Shown: positions 49,663 through 63,139, numbered from the stretch's first letter. The stretch: DNA of 64,000 nucleotides from Trichostrongylus colubriformis (GCA_963978905.1 OZ022259.1:23596068-23660067), one strand, 5' to 3'. The notes: generated from the sequence alone by a model not told the origin. Translations and numbers: made by a program.

Positions 49663-51180
49663 GAATTCTACCTGAAACTCCGTGACAGCTGACAATTCAG
49701 CTAACATATTATAAAACAACTCTAAATACATGAAGTCACACACGACGAATTGAAATGTTTGCTATAAGAAGTAGTCAAACAAGGAGTGACGATGAGAAAA
49801 AACAACGAAACAGAAACCTGACGTAGACGGGAAATTAGCTAGCAGATGAAGGGCAGAATTGAGTTTGACCTTAGTTCCTGATGGTAAAACCACCCGTGCG
49901 AGAGAAGAAAGTTCAACGGCCCTTGGTCACATGGAATAAAACACCGTAAAGTTTTACGAGAGGATCAATTAGGTCGAATACGTGAGCTCAAACACGCCCG
50001 ATAAACGTCACCAGAAGAACATCAATACTTGGTGCCACAAAGAATTGAAAAACTTGAAACGCCTCTGCGCGTACATTTCCAAATTTGCGCGGCTGCGCCA
50101 TAGTCATTGCACTGGGGCGCGTTATCTCCAGCATGCGCCATGTATGAAGCATGAGTTTCCTCTTGCTCCTTCACAGGAATACTTTCTTCATCGGCATTCA
50201 GATCACATCGTCGACGTTTGTGCTATTTCTCTTGTCCTCTGGAATACTAGAAGGCTCAGCGTGAAAAATGGCTTGTGAACGATTATGTGCAAAAGAATGC
50301 GAAGTTCTTCGGTAACCTTTTGACAGTACTGATCATGACAACATTTACTTCCTGGCTCAACGCCATGTTACTTCACTCCTCACCCTGCTTTTAGCGGGAA
50401 GCGGCAAGTAATTAAGAAGGTGAAAATTAACAGTTGCCGATGAGGGCTTTTAAATGTAATTCAGTCTATTGTCTATGTCTATTACAGCCCTTGATCACCC
50501 ATACATTTGAACAAAATAATGTGACAAGTCGGGGAGGTTAATAGATGGGAATTATAGGCAACTGCATATGAATCCACATTACACAACAATCAAGACAAGC
50601 CAGTAAAGATGGGAAAGACGATTCCTGGTATGAATGTGGGCCTGGGAGTAGGTGCCTAAGCCTAGAAGAAGGCCTGTGTGTGCCAAATCACTTCTCTCTC
50701 TTCCCAGTTCTAGAAACCGTCTTCCCTGGAACTTTTGATTGTGGGATACCTTGCACATTATTGTGCAGAATGCGCTAAACTGCAGAGGCCGCTACGCATC
50801 CACGCTATTTAATATATCGTCATTGAAGTCCTTTTCCAAATGTGACCTCTAATTGGCGTGACGCTACCCCAGAGGACGCTCGCGTATTAGCGAAAATAAC
50901 GCGCCTCCCTTGCAAACGCGCGCACATTTGGATCTCGTCAAATTCCAGCCGCTTTCGTTTTTGTGGTTAAGGTTTTTGGAGATTTTTATTTTTGAGGTTT
51001 TGGCTCGGTTTATCGTAAGAATGCTGCAAATAATTTGTTTCTGTAATTTGCGGGTTTTGGGGTAGGGTAGTCCCTACGGAAGGTAGGAAATGCTGTCGAA
51101 AGCCTCTTCTCGTGCTTCGTCCTTCAGCTGCTTATTTGTTCACATGCTTTCATCTTCTCATTTCCAGAACTTGGAGCGAA
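49663..51180. promoter_or_regulatory. shared upstream region of divergent ARS2 and prp-19
   Basis: About 1.5 kb separates the two start codons. No TATA box or known element stood out, and the frame at 49982-50278 lacks support. A TTTCCAG acceptor sits 11 bp before the prp-19 ATG and GTTTCAG 9 bp before the ARS2 ATG; both could be spliced-leader sites. Confidence 0.4.
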
Positions 51181-54100
51181 ATGGTATTCACGTGTGCGCT
51201 CAGTGGAGAACCCGCCGAAGAGCCAGTAGTGGCACCTTCAGGTCATATTTATGAAAAACGACTAATTTTAAAGTACCTCGCTGAAAATGGAGTTGATCCG
51301 ATTACAAATGAATCTTTGGACGAAAAACAGGTATGAGGCCATTTTATTAGCTCTAATGATCTAGCCTATTCCCATTGTTCTTCAGCTAATTCCATTGAAA
51401 ACGGGAGCTATCGACACTACGCCGCGTAACGTCGCTGGAACATCCATTCCATCGCTCCTAAAGATGCTGCAAGACGAATGGGACAGCGTGATGCTGAACA
51501 GTTTCTCATTGCGACAACAGCTTCAAACTGCACGCCAAGAACTGTCTCATTCCCTTTATCAGGTAGTTGCTGTTAGAAAATTTTGCCGCTTTGTGGATAG
51601 ATAAGTGGATTTTAAGCCAATGCGTACAAATTCCCATCCAAGCTCACTCAAAATAAACCATTGACGGGGAGGGAGGGAATACGGAAATTTGTTGGCCTGG
51701 GAGTATAAATTTGCGTCAGCCTAGGAGCTACTTTCTCCTTCAAGGTATCCATTTGCTTAACTCTATCGCTTCTTTTTTCTTTTGAATTACGTAGTACGTC
51801 TGCTATAAGTCAAGCAGCATGATCTGCCATCTTCAATAAGGTGATATGGGATGTACCTATGCCGACCCTACTTAGCAGTTTCCATGAATGAGGTTTCTAT
51901 GACATTCCAGTCATAGAAGTGGCAGTAATGGGAATGAGATTCAATGATGTGTATGGAAATCGAATGGATTCCCCTGCACAGTTTGATATTCCTGGAGTGA
52001 TGAGGTAACGAAGTTACCAAGTCACATATATACGTAACTGGGTGTGGCATTCAGCTGTTCATTCTTTTCTGTCTCACACATGAGCCATTTCTTGGTTGAG
52101 CAATAGGGATTTCCTGTTTTCAGCATGATGCTGCTTGCCGTGTGATTGCCCGTCTCACTAAAGAATTAACGGCTGCTCGTGAAGCGCTTTCAACGCTCAA
52201 GCCACATGCTGCCAACGTGACGCATGCAGCTGGAGATATTGACATGGAGCAGAGCGTGGATGAAGCTCAGGGTAATCTTTCCTGTACTATCAGCTCTGGG
52301 TAAACCACTCAATAATTAGTGAATTTTTTGAAAAACAGTTGCGACTCCAAAATATTTATTCAAAAGACTCAAAAGACCCCTCAAAAGTCTCGAAAGTCTT
52401 GAAAATATTGCAATATTTCGGCGTATAATGCCTTCTTCAGGCCCTGCCAGTGACGAATGGTGCAGGAAAACCATGAGACTCCGGAACAGCACAATATTAA
52501 ACTAGTGAATTGTAAAACACTCTGTTCAGGCATCTCGGAGGCAGTTCTGGCTCGCCTAGACGAAAAAGCAAAGACTTTAACTGCGGCTCGCAAGCAACGC
52601 GGAAAGAATCTTCCGGAAGAACTAACGAAACAAGATGAATTCACGTCATTCCGAGAATCTGCCTGTCACACCGGAATCCATAGCACTGGAGTCCCAGGCG
52701 TCACTGCTCTCGATGTTCAGGTGAGCCAAAGAGTCAGTCAATCTGAAAAAGGTGTGTAAGATATGTATCGTTTAAGGGAAAGATGGTGCTCACTGGCGGT
52801 GCAGACAAGACCGTCGTTTTGTTCAATGCGGAGAAGGAGCAAGTACAGGACGTTTTCAAAGGACATCAGAAGAAGATCAATGCCGTCATACTTCATCCCA
52901 ATTCAAAGAACGCTATATCTGCAAGTTCCGATGCTCAGGTTGGTTCATCTGGAGCTCAAGCGAGGTAGCGCGAGTTTTCTCGAAGAGGGTGAGCTTTAAG
53001 TCACCAAATTAAGGTACGTGTATGGACAACGGGTGAAGAAAGCTGCAAAGCTCTGATTGATATTCACCAAGCAGCTGTTACTGGTAATCATTCAGCGAAA
53101 CTCTTTTTTAGACAGGGTTCCATACTCTTCGACTTCAGATATCTCCCTTCACGCCACTGGAGACTACGTCCTGTCCGTGTCAGATGATTCTCACTGGGCA
53201 CTCAGTGATGTCAACACTGGAAAGACTCTGTGCAAGGTTTGAACAATCTTGTATTACCTCGTAGTTTGAATCTAAGAAATTAGCACATTGCTATCTGATA
53301 CTAAAGGACTGACGCAACTTTGTAACAATAATGAGTCTTTGTTATTGAAGGTTCGTGCCGATGACAACTCATCCGTCGCTGTTTGTTGCGGTCAATTCCA
53401 TCCTGATGGTTTGATTTTTGGGACTGGAACTGCAGATGCTGTCGTGAGTTTTTTTACTTTGATGCGTCTTTCCAGAAAACCGGTCATTTTGTAGTGTGAG
53501 CTGATTTTCAGGTGAAAATCTGGGACTTGAAAGAACAAACTAATGTTGCCAATTTCCCTGGCCATCAAGGCGCGGTACGTGCTATCGCTTTCTCCGAAAA
53601 CGGTTATTATTTGGCTACTGGTGCGGAAGACGGCGAGGTGAGTTGATCTTCTCAGTGAATTCGTGCTTTTAGACAGGCTTGATTGTATATCTGTGCGTTA
53701 TTTTCTTACGCTCTCAACGACTAAATTACGCGTAGTAGCTCAATAGCTAGTAATTATACACTTCTGCACTGAGTGCGAAGGGGCCAGATATACTTGATAT
53801 ACCTCATAACACGGCGTTCTTGGACAACGCTCGCGAAATGTACGGAGGAGTATTCAGCAGTCCATTATTGTTTACTTTGGTAAACGTGATATGATTTAGC
53901 TCAAACTGTGGGATTTGCGTAAACTGAAGAACTTGAAGACGTTGAGTCTGCATGATGGCAACCACTCCATTAACAATATTTGCTTCGATCATTCTGGAAC
54001 ATATCTGGCAGTAGGATCCAGTGATGTGGAGGTCTTGCACGTGAAGTCTTGGCAGGTTTGTTCTCTTATTTTTTTCTGTTTTATTTTTTTATTATTTTAT

Positions 54101-54323
54101 TCAGTCCAGTTTTTCTTGGAACTGTAGGGACTTAGTTCGTCTCACATGCGTTTTAACTCCTTTTGGGTGGAAATTGTTGAGATAGGTAAATATGAAGTTA
54201 TTTTAGGTCGTTGCAACTTTCGATACGCATACAGCAGCAGTCACTGCTGTGCGTTTTGGAGATCATGCGCGCTCCCTCTATTCAACGTCGATGGATAAGA
54301 GTCTTCGTGTGTACTCTCTTTAA
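51181..54323 (+). CDS. prp-19: pre-mRNA-processing factor 19 (Prp19), U-box E3 ligase with WD40 domain
   Basis: Eleven exons, 51181-51330, 51386-51562, 52124-52271, 52530-52720, 52777-52938, 53014-53083, 53139-53236, 53351-53443, 53512-53637, 53900-54055 and 54207-54323, all in phase, encode 495 residues, close to the usual 490-505. The U-box fills the first exon ([20 protein letters not shown], then [18 protein letters not shown]). The coiled-coil tetramerisation segment follows ([19 protein letters not shown]), then a C-terminal WD40 propeller from about residue 222 ([57 protein letters not shown]) ending [13 protein letters not shown]. Prp19 is the ubiquitin ligase core of the NineTeen complex, needed for spliceosome activation and also for DNA repair. 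The start is chosen because the ATG opens directly into the conserved MVFTCALSG. Confidence 0.96.
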
Positions 54324-54743
54324 ACGTTTATGAAGCTCTAGTATCCATAGTTGTGGCACCGTCGATTATTTTTTATACTTTTGTCATATTCATCTAATTT
54401 CATTGTATTTGCTGTTGTGGTGACGAGTTGTTGATAACTTGGTAAAAAAAGCGCGGATAACCTTGCTCTTGTTTTTATGCATGTTTTCTGTTTTTCGTTT
54501 CCATTTTTCCTCTTGTCGAGGATTAATACACGTGGTTGAGCATTCATTTCCTCAATGATTTGCGATTGATTATTTCATATTGGAGTTTAATGCTGGCTGA
54601 TTGTTGGAAGTTGTGTCCTTGTTCGATTTGTAAAAAAAGTTCTCTCTTATAATGTGAATAATGTGCTCGAAAGGTTAAAAGCCATAATATCACGGGTGAG
54701 ATTTGATAGGTAGTTAGAAAATTTCTATGGTGTAGAATGACAC
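54324..54743. other. spacer after prp-19
   Basis: T-rich 3' flank of prp-19 with no recognised exon. No perfect AATAAA was found close to the stop; variants were not scored. Confidence 0.4.
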
Positions 54744-55176
54744 ATGATTATAGCTTGGTTACTTATTTATCGACGTTTGCGTGGCATAGCCGAAGCAAAG
54801 GGAGAAGCTTGCGGTATTGGTGTTGAACAGGTGAGTTGTTTTTTACCATTGTCACTTATCTAAATATTAATTGCCGACAGTTTGTGACAGTTTTACTTTC
54901 ATAGAATCTAACTGTGTTACTGTCATACTTTGACTGTGCTTTTTTTTCGAAATTAGAAACTCTTTCAACCATACATCCTTTTGTTAAAGTAGCAGGTGAA
55001 ATAACTTTCCGAATACTCCCGTAACAGCCTCACCCTAAGGTTAGAGCGCAACTGATCTTAAAAAGCTTGACAAGTTATCCTTAATAGCGCACTGGAACAG
55101 ACAACGACATTCATGTTTATCATCAATATTTGTTATATTTCGTTTTGCATTTCAGGCAGTAGGCACTGAGCGCTGA
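54744..55176 (+). CDS. possible small two-exon gene (35 residues), unrecognised
   Basis: An ATG at 54744 opens MIIAWLLIYRRLRGIAEAKG and continues to VEQ at 54830, where a good donor (CAG|GTGAGT) follows. A TTTCAG acceptor at 55151-55155 leads to AVGTER and a stop at 55176, 25 bp before the ulp-1 start. The hydrophobic start then basic patch could be a membrane anchor. It may instead be a 5'-UTR exon pair or an upstream ORF of ulp-1. No family recognised. Confidence 0.3.
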
Positions 55177-55201
55177 TATGAGCACAAATTAGATATTAAG
55201 G

Positions 55202-58200
55202 ATGAATTTTATGCGTCGATGGACGCTTGGAGAAGAAAAACCACCATCACACAGGCGCAGTCGTTCTCGAAGTAGCTCACGGAGACCACGTCTGGATATC
55301 CGTAACGAAGAAAGCGACGAACGTCGGGGTAATTTTTGTTTTCTTGTGGCGGCTAGAATTGAATTCGTTTATAATTGTTATTATAATACGCTCTTCTTCG
55401 CAACTTCGTTTAGTACGAAAGCGTGAGTTAGTGAGCTCAACCTCAAGCTACAGTGCTGCTAACCATTCAAAGCGGAGGAAGACATCACCGGGATCTTTCT
55501 CTTTCAGTAAGTTTTCTCACTTTTCACCTTCATCATTCGTGATTAGCAGCTTTCTGACTAATGATAGTTTTATCTTTGGAGAGGCCCTCCACTTCTTCTC
55601 AACTGAAAAAAGTGAAAGTTTGCTATTCTACCAAACATTTTACTATTAAACTCCTGTAGAAGTTTTCCAATTTGAGATACTCCTGTAAATGCCGCAGTTT
55701 CCATGTTAACATTTTGTTCGTGTAAGGTGACTTTTTCTTCAATCCGGTGAAGACTGTTTACCGGATGATAAGTGGCGAAGACGACGAAGAGGTTAAAATT
55801 GTGGAACAACCTTGCGAGTCATCATCTAAAGCGAACGGCATTGAAACGCTCAAATCATCGGATAGAGCTGGGGAGAAGAACCGATTCAGTTAGTGCATTA
55901 GTTTTTTGAATATGTCGCAGCCTTAAATTATAAGGACTCTGAAATATTTTTTTCGTAAATTAACTCGTACTTATCCTGAAATATAGCTTGATGTGACAAA
56001 TCGCGAGGTTATTGCTTTCCACCTTTTTTTTTTAGCATTTCCGGCTAAACCTGCAGTAATTGATCTCACCCATGATTCATGTGATTTCGATGATTCCGAA
56101 GTTGAAGTTGTTGCTGAATTATCTTCTGCGGTTCCTCCATCTGGAAACAAATTGGTAATTACCTCATTTAATGTGTTCTTCGTGTTTTTATTAAATTCCG
56201 TTCAGCGCGAGCGAAGTGTCGTACACCCAGATGTAATTGAGTTGTCAGACTCTGATGAACTAGAAAAAGGTGCCAATGGGGGGTACCTGGGAACACAGCC
56301 GAGTTGTAGCGCAGTTGAAGTTCAAGATGAGGAAGAAGGTGAGGAGGAGGAGGAGGTCCGTATTGTGAAAGAAGTGGAACGACAAGAAGACGCTGATGTG
56401 AGTTTGTTTGAGCGTGGGTTGTATCATGAAAGTCTGCTGTCATACTTCACGATTTTGCGATTGTGCCATTCCACGATTCTGCGGTTTTGCTGCATCGCAC
56501 TTCCGCTCGCGATACTACTGCGATCTTAAGATCTTGTAATATCGCAACTCGGCGTGCGGAGCCGTGACACCGCAAATTTGCCCAATCGGAGAACGCGAAA
56601 TCTGTTGGCGGCCAAGGCTTGGTCAGTATATTACTAGCATTAGCAATTTTATTAAGAACATTCAACAAAAGACTATTTACTGTGCGAGATGAAAATACAA
56701 TGTAGGAGGGGCAGCATGTGTACGGATTCGTAAAGTAAACATTCGGTTGCAGGATGTCGAAATTGTAGCTGAAATATGTCACACCCCAAAAGGTGCGTTA
56801 GCTGCAAGCCGACAATCAATTGAAAACGCAAGAGATCGGGTAAGATTACTATTATGTTATTAGCAATTGAATGGCTGCTCTGTTGCTATTGCTTAATTAT
56901 GAGAGGATACGGACGGTGCTCCTGTGATGATAGTAAATTCTACAGCTGAACTTAAAAAATCCAAAATCTGATTGGTTGAATTCCTAGGTGGCGTCCATAT
57001 CATCGATAGCAAGCCCAGCTCGTTCCAATTCTTCTACATCCATTTGCTTTGATGGTAAAATTAAGTGGTTGCGAAATATGAGCACATGTTGTGTGCGTGA
57101 TTTTAAAACTTATTAAGGCAAAACCCATGGTGACCAAGTGAGCACATCATCCCCCGCACCAGAAGACAGCATCAGTCGACAAGGTACTCCGCATGGACTT
57201 CGTTTCGGTATGTGTTTGGTTTCAGCTCATTTTGGAACAAGGATCGAGACAACGAATTACGCTTGATTACATCTTTGAAGAGTGAGGTGAAATGGGAAAG
57301 GGAGGGCAATATGGGATTTTCCCTAATTTTCAACGTGCACAGAGACGATAAGTTCGTATGGTCGTTCAATACTCATGATTTTGAAGTGGGAAACCAGCAA
57401 TTGGGCGTATTCGTTGTTTCTTTCAAATTTTTTAACATTTCATGATTCACTTTTTTGTTTATGAACAATGGTTCGGTTTGTCAGATATGCCTTCACCTCA
57501 AAGTGATCCTTGGCAGCGCCGAAAGTCGAAAATTTCTAAGGGGAAACCTATTACTCCTTCATATTCATCTGTCATAGGAAAAACAATTGCACGGATGCGG
57601 GTTGAAGGCGAAAAGTGTAACGGGTCTCCGTCAGGAATGGTCAGTACTTCATTGTCTGTTTTTTTTCGTTTCTGGTGATGACCAATTGAATTACAGAGCT
57701 CGAATGTAAATTTGGCTGCGCGAGATTATTTATTGGATATGATCGAGAAGATGGGTGGAAATGCTGTCGAGTACCCATCTCGAACCAGTCCAACGTCCTT
57801 CATAGAAACTGTTGATAAAAGGAAGTAGGTGCTAAATAGTGCACTCTTTATGCAATGTTCTATCTCTCTTGATCAGATCGGTACACAGCTAATTCCAGAC
57901 CTTTCCGAATCAGCAGGCAATCGATTGGTGAACATGATGGCATCAGGAGAATCCGTAAGGTTTTGGACAAGTATGGACAGCAGAAATCAAGTGGAAGAAG
58001 TGTTAATGCGCGACAACAGCCAGAAGACGCCGCAAAGTCTATTGAAAGACAGTCTTCTTCGGAGCAGCCAAGGTCGGTGAAAGCTTTTGTTCTGACCTGA
58101 GTGAGTGAGGATCTGTTGCCAAATTTTCATTTACTCATGAGCTTTAACTGAGATTCCTCAGTTTCAGTGAAGATGATGACAATGTTGTGTCTTTATCTGG

Positions 58201-61200
58201 ATCTGCCGTTACAGATGACGCCGCTGAAGCCTTTGAACGGCAAAGGTGATCACTTGTGTGTTCTAACTAGAGTGGAAATATAGCTCAGGATGTAAAGAGA
58301 CAGCGATCCACAAACATGCTGCCTTTCCTGAATCATTGTATCAGGATAATGTGTCTGTGCAAGTCATTCATAGAAATCCTTTTCATAATACTTGGGTGGG
58401 CTATTGCGTCCAGCAATCAAAGCAGAGATTTTAAGTGGTCGGCCAGTGAATAAAATAGTAAGAAAAGTTGTGTAAAGCTCCTGTTTCCGGATTACTCTGG
58501 CTATCTTTAATATATGTATGTTATTATGCATGGACGATAACAAATATTGAAGACAGCGAGTCATGCATAGCAGAAAGGAGTTAGATCTGCGATAGGTAGA
58601 GACGAGTGACAGCAACTCAGCTCACACGTTTCCACCTCTTCTACTAGTACGCGCTACGAGGGTGTGATTCATGTCTCGTTCCTGTTTGAGGAACTTAGCA
58701 CCCTACTGACTTACCGATAAGGGTGCAACATTGTTATGCAGAGGACTTGTCCGCCCACGAACACGACTGGATGATCTAGCTTTTCGCGTGCTGTCTTGAG
58801 GGCCTTTGATATGGATCTCAATTTTGAATTGCACTTGAATAAAATTTTTCGAGTCATTTAGGGCCTTCGTTGTGAAAGTCAATCTCGAAGTGCTTATGAA
58901 AAAAAAATAGATAAGGGATTCAAATTCTTCATAAATTCATGCAGTATTCATTGAGAAATGATCACGTTCCCACCCAAAACCGATAGGTATACCATCGATG
59001 AAATTGACATGTTGCACTTCCGTTGCCTCAGATTCTTTCGAATTTCGTATTTCATCCTCTGCTATTAAATCTAGATTGATGTAAAAACAAGCAGCCGCCA
59101 TAAAGCAGAAAATGTCAATATCCACAAAATATAACGCAACATGTCAATCCAAACCATGACTAATTTCGTTATCCTGAAAAAGGCAGAAGTGTGCCTGAAT
59201 GCTGTTGTGGCGCAAAGACGCGAATATGGTGACGAGGCGTCCACTCATTATCGATCGGTGTTTCCTTAGGCCGCGGTCATACTTTGCGTAAGTGCATTAG
59301 TTGACGCCGGTACCGGCGTCAACTAATGCACTTACGCAAAGTATGACCGCGGCCTTATCTGTCGCCGCTGCGCGCTTGCGGTAGTATGTTCAGAACCATA
59401 TATGTATAAACGATATTTTTGATTATTTCGATGCGCCTGGGTCAACTATTCATCATTCGATAGTAGGAAATAATGATCCAACTCTGTGAGCTGTAAAATA
59501 GACCATGTTTCTGGTATTTAACTTAGAAATACAAGTGAGAGTAAAGGGTACGCATGAGCGGACAAATATTGGAAGAGATTTTTTGAAATGTTGGTTGGAT
59601 TTTCTCGATGTGGGGATTCCATAACCTCATGGTGGCATCGGCGTAAGCCCAATAGCTGCTGGCAGTATGAAGTCATGATCTAATTGAATTACAAGAAAAT
59701 CAACAGTAATCTTGGGTAATTGAAAAGTGGTTGCACTTTGGAAGATAAGGTAGCTGATAAAAAACCAATGGCTGAATTCCGAAGCTCGGCTTCGTGCGTG
59801 ACTGTCGTATTTGCATTGTTAAATACTGATTAGTCGGTTTTATGAAGCACTTGTGCCTGCCTTGTAGCCATGTCCGTTCTCTGCTAGTTGATGCGCTAGG
59901 CAACGATATGAATTTTTAGCTCTCGCTCCGTGACACCAATGAGTACCCAATCGAGCGGAATTGATCGTCTGACTGAACTGCTCGAAAAACTGAATAGCTT
60001 CGGTCAGCGCCCTACACCTGAACAGAAATATAACAGGTAAGCATTGATTTCAGGGAGCTCATGCGGTTTTTCAATAATGATTCAGAACAGTAGCTGTTAT
60101 GTGCTACAGAAAGTGTGATATATGTATGTGAATGTTTAAAGATTTGTTGCTGAGAGGCGAGAATTACGCGAACGAGAAATCGCGTTGCAAGAAGAGGTCC
60201 GAGTTCGAAGTCTAGCTCGGCTGGCCACACGAGAGTCAATCGAGGAACAAGCGCGTCGTCGTCTCGAGCTTATTGGGATACGACCTCCTCTTCCAAAGCC
60301 GAAAGTTAAAGACGAGTTCCCACGTCAGTCACTTTCTGTTTTATGTTTTTCATTTGCGAGGCCATGAGTAAAGCGATCATTGAGGCTCTTGTAGTGGTGG
60401 GAGATCGTCAGTAAGGGAAATGCTCTTCGTCTTTATTTCCTGGAAATCTCAGCATTCCCCTTCACGTTTGTAATCAGTTTTTTCTACATGCCGAACAACG
60501 CTTTAACGTTGGCCATCTTCACGGGTTTGAAAGTACATCGAAATAACTTGCGTTTTAATGGCGATGGTGAAAATTTGTTGAAGAGACGAGGCTTATCGTA
60601 CTTTGGCCATTTCTACCCTGTCCCTCTTCTGAGTTTTTGAATGTTTTGTCTACCGTCTGCCTTTTTATGGATTGTTTAAGTTTCTGAAACTCTTCTGAAG
60701 TTTCTGAAAAGAGGGAACAATAGCGCTGCTATTTCATGCTTATGCCTCTGTATTCCTGAATTTCACTGCAAAACTTCTAAAATGCAGCAGTAAATGTAGC
60801 AAAAGGAACTTCTTGATCTTTTTTTTTTCTCAAGGTTTGTCCGATGAGGCAGAAGCTCTCTGCAATCGTGTTTGGAATCGGAGGCTTCCACAATCTGAAG
60901 AGTTTAGTGAGGGATTTGGGATCAAAGTAAGTTCCTTACAGATGGAAGCATGCAATATTTTGAACTCGAGTTTTGCTGCAGTGTAAATTCTCGAAGTTGT
61001 GTATTTCTTCCATTCACTGTAGTACGGGTATTTGCCTTTTCAGCTTACGCGTAAAGATCTTTCAACGTTGTGTGGCTTGGATTGGCTCAATGATGAAGTA
61101 ATAAATTTCTATCTGCAGCTGGTCTGTCAACGGAGTACTGAAACGAAAGGACTGCCCAAGGTAGTGTGATTCGATTGTATTAACTGTAGTATTTTTCATT

Positions 61201-61747
61201 TATTCTCCTCAATACTTGTTCATCAAACAGTAAGGTGCCATTCGTATTTTTACCTGCCAAGCTGAGTTTGCCAATTTCTAGTAAGCTTCACATGTTTTGA
61301 GTTTTTCATTGCGCCCATTTTCAGACATACGCGTTCAATACATTTTTCTATGCCAACATATCCACGAAAGGTTATGCGTCTGTGAAAAGATGGACACGTA
61401 AAGTTGATGTTTTCGCTCATGATCTACTGTTGGTTCCTGTGCATTTAAGTGTGCACTGGTGCATGGCGGTCAGTTTTCGAAATTTTCATTGTTTAGCTCC
61501 TCACAATTTGTGTGATGTCTATAGGTTATCGACTTTGCGGAGAAGCGAATTGACTACTATGACTCGTTACTTGGAAAAAATCAGAAGTGCTTAGAGCACT
61601 TGAAGTGAGCAGTTTATTGGTGAAGTATCCCAGTTTTGCACTCTGCACATAATCTTTCGTGATTGTAGGCAATACCTCGAGGACGAGAGCAATGACAAGA
61701 GAAAACAGAAGTTCTGCTTCGATGGATGGAAGTTCGAGCTTCGTGCG
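55202..61747 (+). CDS. ulp-1: SUMO-specific protease of the Ulp1/SENP family (3' end beyond window)
   Basis: Nineteen exons in phase: 55202-55328, 55414-55506, 55727-55888, 56036-56154, 56206-56397, 56753-56839, 56988-57054, 57118-57207, 57485-57639, 57697-57824, 57899-58072, 58168-58245, 59920-60036, 60142-60323, 60835-60926, 61044-61160, 61325-61468, 61525-61604 and 61669-61747, 761 residues so far. The N-terminal half is Ser/Arg/acidic and disordered, with SUMO-interacting-type motifs VIDLT (135-139), VIEL before SDSDEL (177-180), VRIV (218) and VEIV (233). The C48 peptidase domain includes [20 protein letters not shown] and [16 protein letters not shown]; the catalytic His704 and Asp721 (IDYYDSL) are 17 apart, as in SENP1. 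The block with the catalytic Cys (normally Q...DCG) is absent, so its exon must lie past 64000. The enzyme matures SUMO and removes it from targets. Confidence 0.93.
56436..56620. repeat. diverged MITE of the GCCGTCAGAC family in ulp-1 intron 5
   Basis: CTGTCATACTTCACGATTTTGCG at the start, AGATCTTGTAATATCGCAACTCGG inside and TGTTGGCGGCCAAG at the end correspond to the family core (compare the AGATCTTGCACTGCAGCAACTCGG block near 23892). The ends are worn. Confidence 0.55.
58246..59919 (+). other. 1.7-kb ulp-1 intron
   Basis: The longest intron within the sampled coding part of ulp-1, between exons at 58245 and 59920. Its only clear content is the perfect palindrome at 59269-59354. No nested gene recognised on either strand. 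Confidence 0.6.
59269..59354. mobile_element. perfect 86-bp loopless palindrome (PIF/Harbinger-type MITE), TTA duplication
   Basis: Both 43-bp arms are exactly complementary by eye, from GGCCGCGGTCATACTTTGCG to the centre GGTACC. TTA flanks both sides (59266-59268 and 59355-59357). No mismatch means it is either very young or kept identical by gene conversion. Confidence 0.9.
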
Positions 61748-63139
61748 GTGAGAATTTCCATAAGTATTCATAAATATCTATTACTCTCATCAGCAAGAAT
61801 GCAGCTACTGTACAAAGCTTCAAAATTTGGTAAGCCTTTTTGAAAAACTCAAGGAGTGCTGTTCCAGTCTTCAGTCCTCAGTAATTTTGGAAGACCTCTC
61901 TGGGGTCATGTTGGAATTCTTTATCAGGCCGTTTGGGTTGCTAAAGTAGAACCCGAGATATCAAATCATTTGAATCGAAGGGAATTTGAGTTTTGCATGC
62001 ATTTGAGCGATTAACAGATACGATGTCCTTCACAATGCACCTCTTGTAGGTACAAAAGCAGTGAAATAAATTTTCCTGTCGCAAGGCTATTGAGCGTGAG
62101 ATTAGATAGGGAAGAGTCAAAACCAAGTTACACCGGCAGTCAAGGATTCCTTGGCAGGTGGTCGTATCAGACCGGATGGATGGGTCGAGGGGGTTGTACC
62201 TGGGGAGGTTAGCGACAAGCAATAAAACACACTGCATTATCCAATCCGGCAATAGTTACTGATATTGTAGCGGTTGAAAAAGGGAGGGTCGTACACGAAT
62301 CCCTGTAGACGGGGAGAGGTCGTACTAAAGCAGCTATTTTCCTCGACACATGGGCGGTCTTGGTCAAAACTTGGCTATAGAGCTGCGAGATTAGATAGGA
62401 AAGGGTCAAAACTTCGATGAACCGTACAAAAAAATCAACAGCTCTTGTATGAGCACAAATTCACGTATGAAGGTCAAGATGAAGTTAAGAGTAAAGCAGA
62501 AGGTAGCAGATGCTGACCAGCAAACTCATACCTTCAACGGGGCAGTTTGTTTATTGCTTGCCTCAGGAATTTCCTTTCAAATTTTTGTGTTCGAAGGCTT
62601 CTGACTGAAATTGTTGGTGTGTGGATGCAAAGGTAAAAGGTCATTGCGTTTCATATCAGTCAAGGACCGCCTAAGCTTACAATCCGAGCGGTAGTTCCGC
62701 ACCTGAGATTTTGTGTCATCCGCTATTTTGACAGTGAGATCGGATTGTTACCAAAAATTTGGACGGAGATAACAGCATCCTTCCTTTGTTCACTACCACA
62801 AGTGAATCAGGTTTCAACGCTTATCCAATTTTCGTCTAACGTTCAACGTGGAATTCAATTCGAATGCATTCATGCAAAGCAGCACGATGATGTGCATTTC
62901 GTGATGTGCGGTTTTGAGCATTTTAGCAGGTGTTTTATGTTGCGTTCAAAGCGTGCTTCCTATTGTGCTGGCATGAACAAGTGCGAGGGTTTTGGTGGGA
63001 AAGGTGCTATCGAAGTGAGGACAGTGTCCATTATGGCCGCTTTCTTATCTAGGCCTAGGAAGTGGAAGGAGCCCCTTTCTTTTTCCATCAAGGTTCAAGC
63101 AAAAATGTGAGCCTGTGCGTGCAGATGGGCCCAGAAAAT

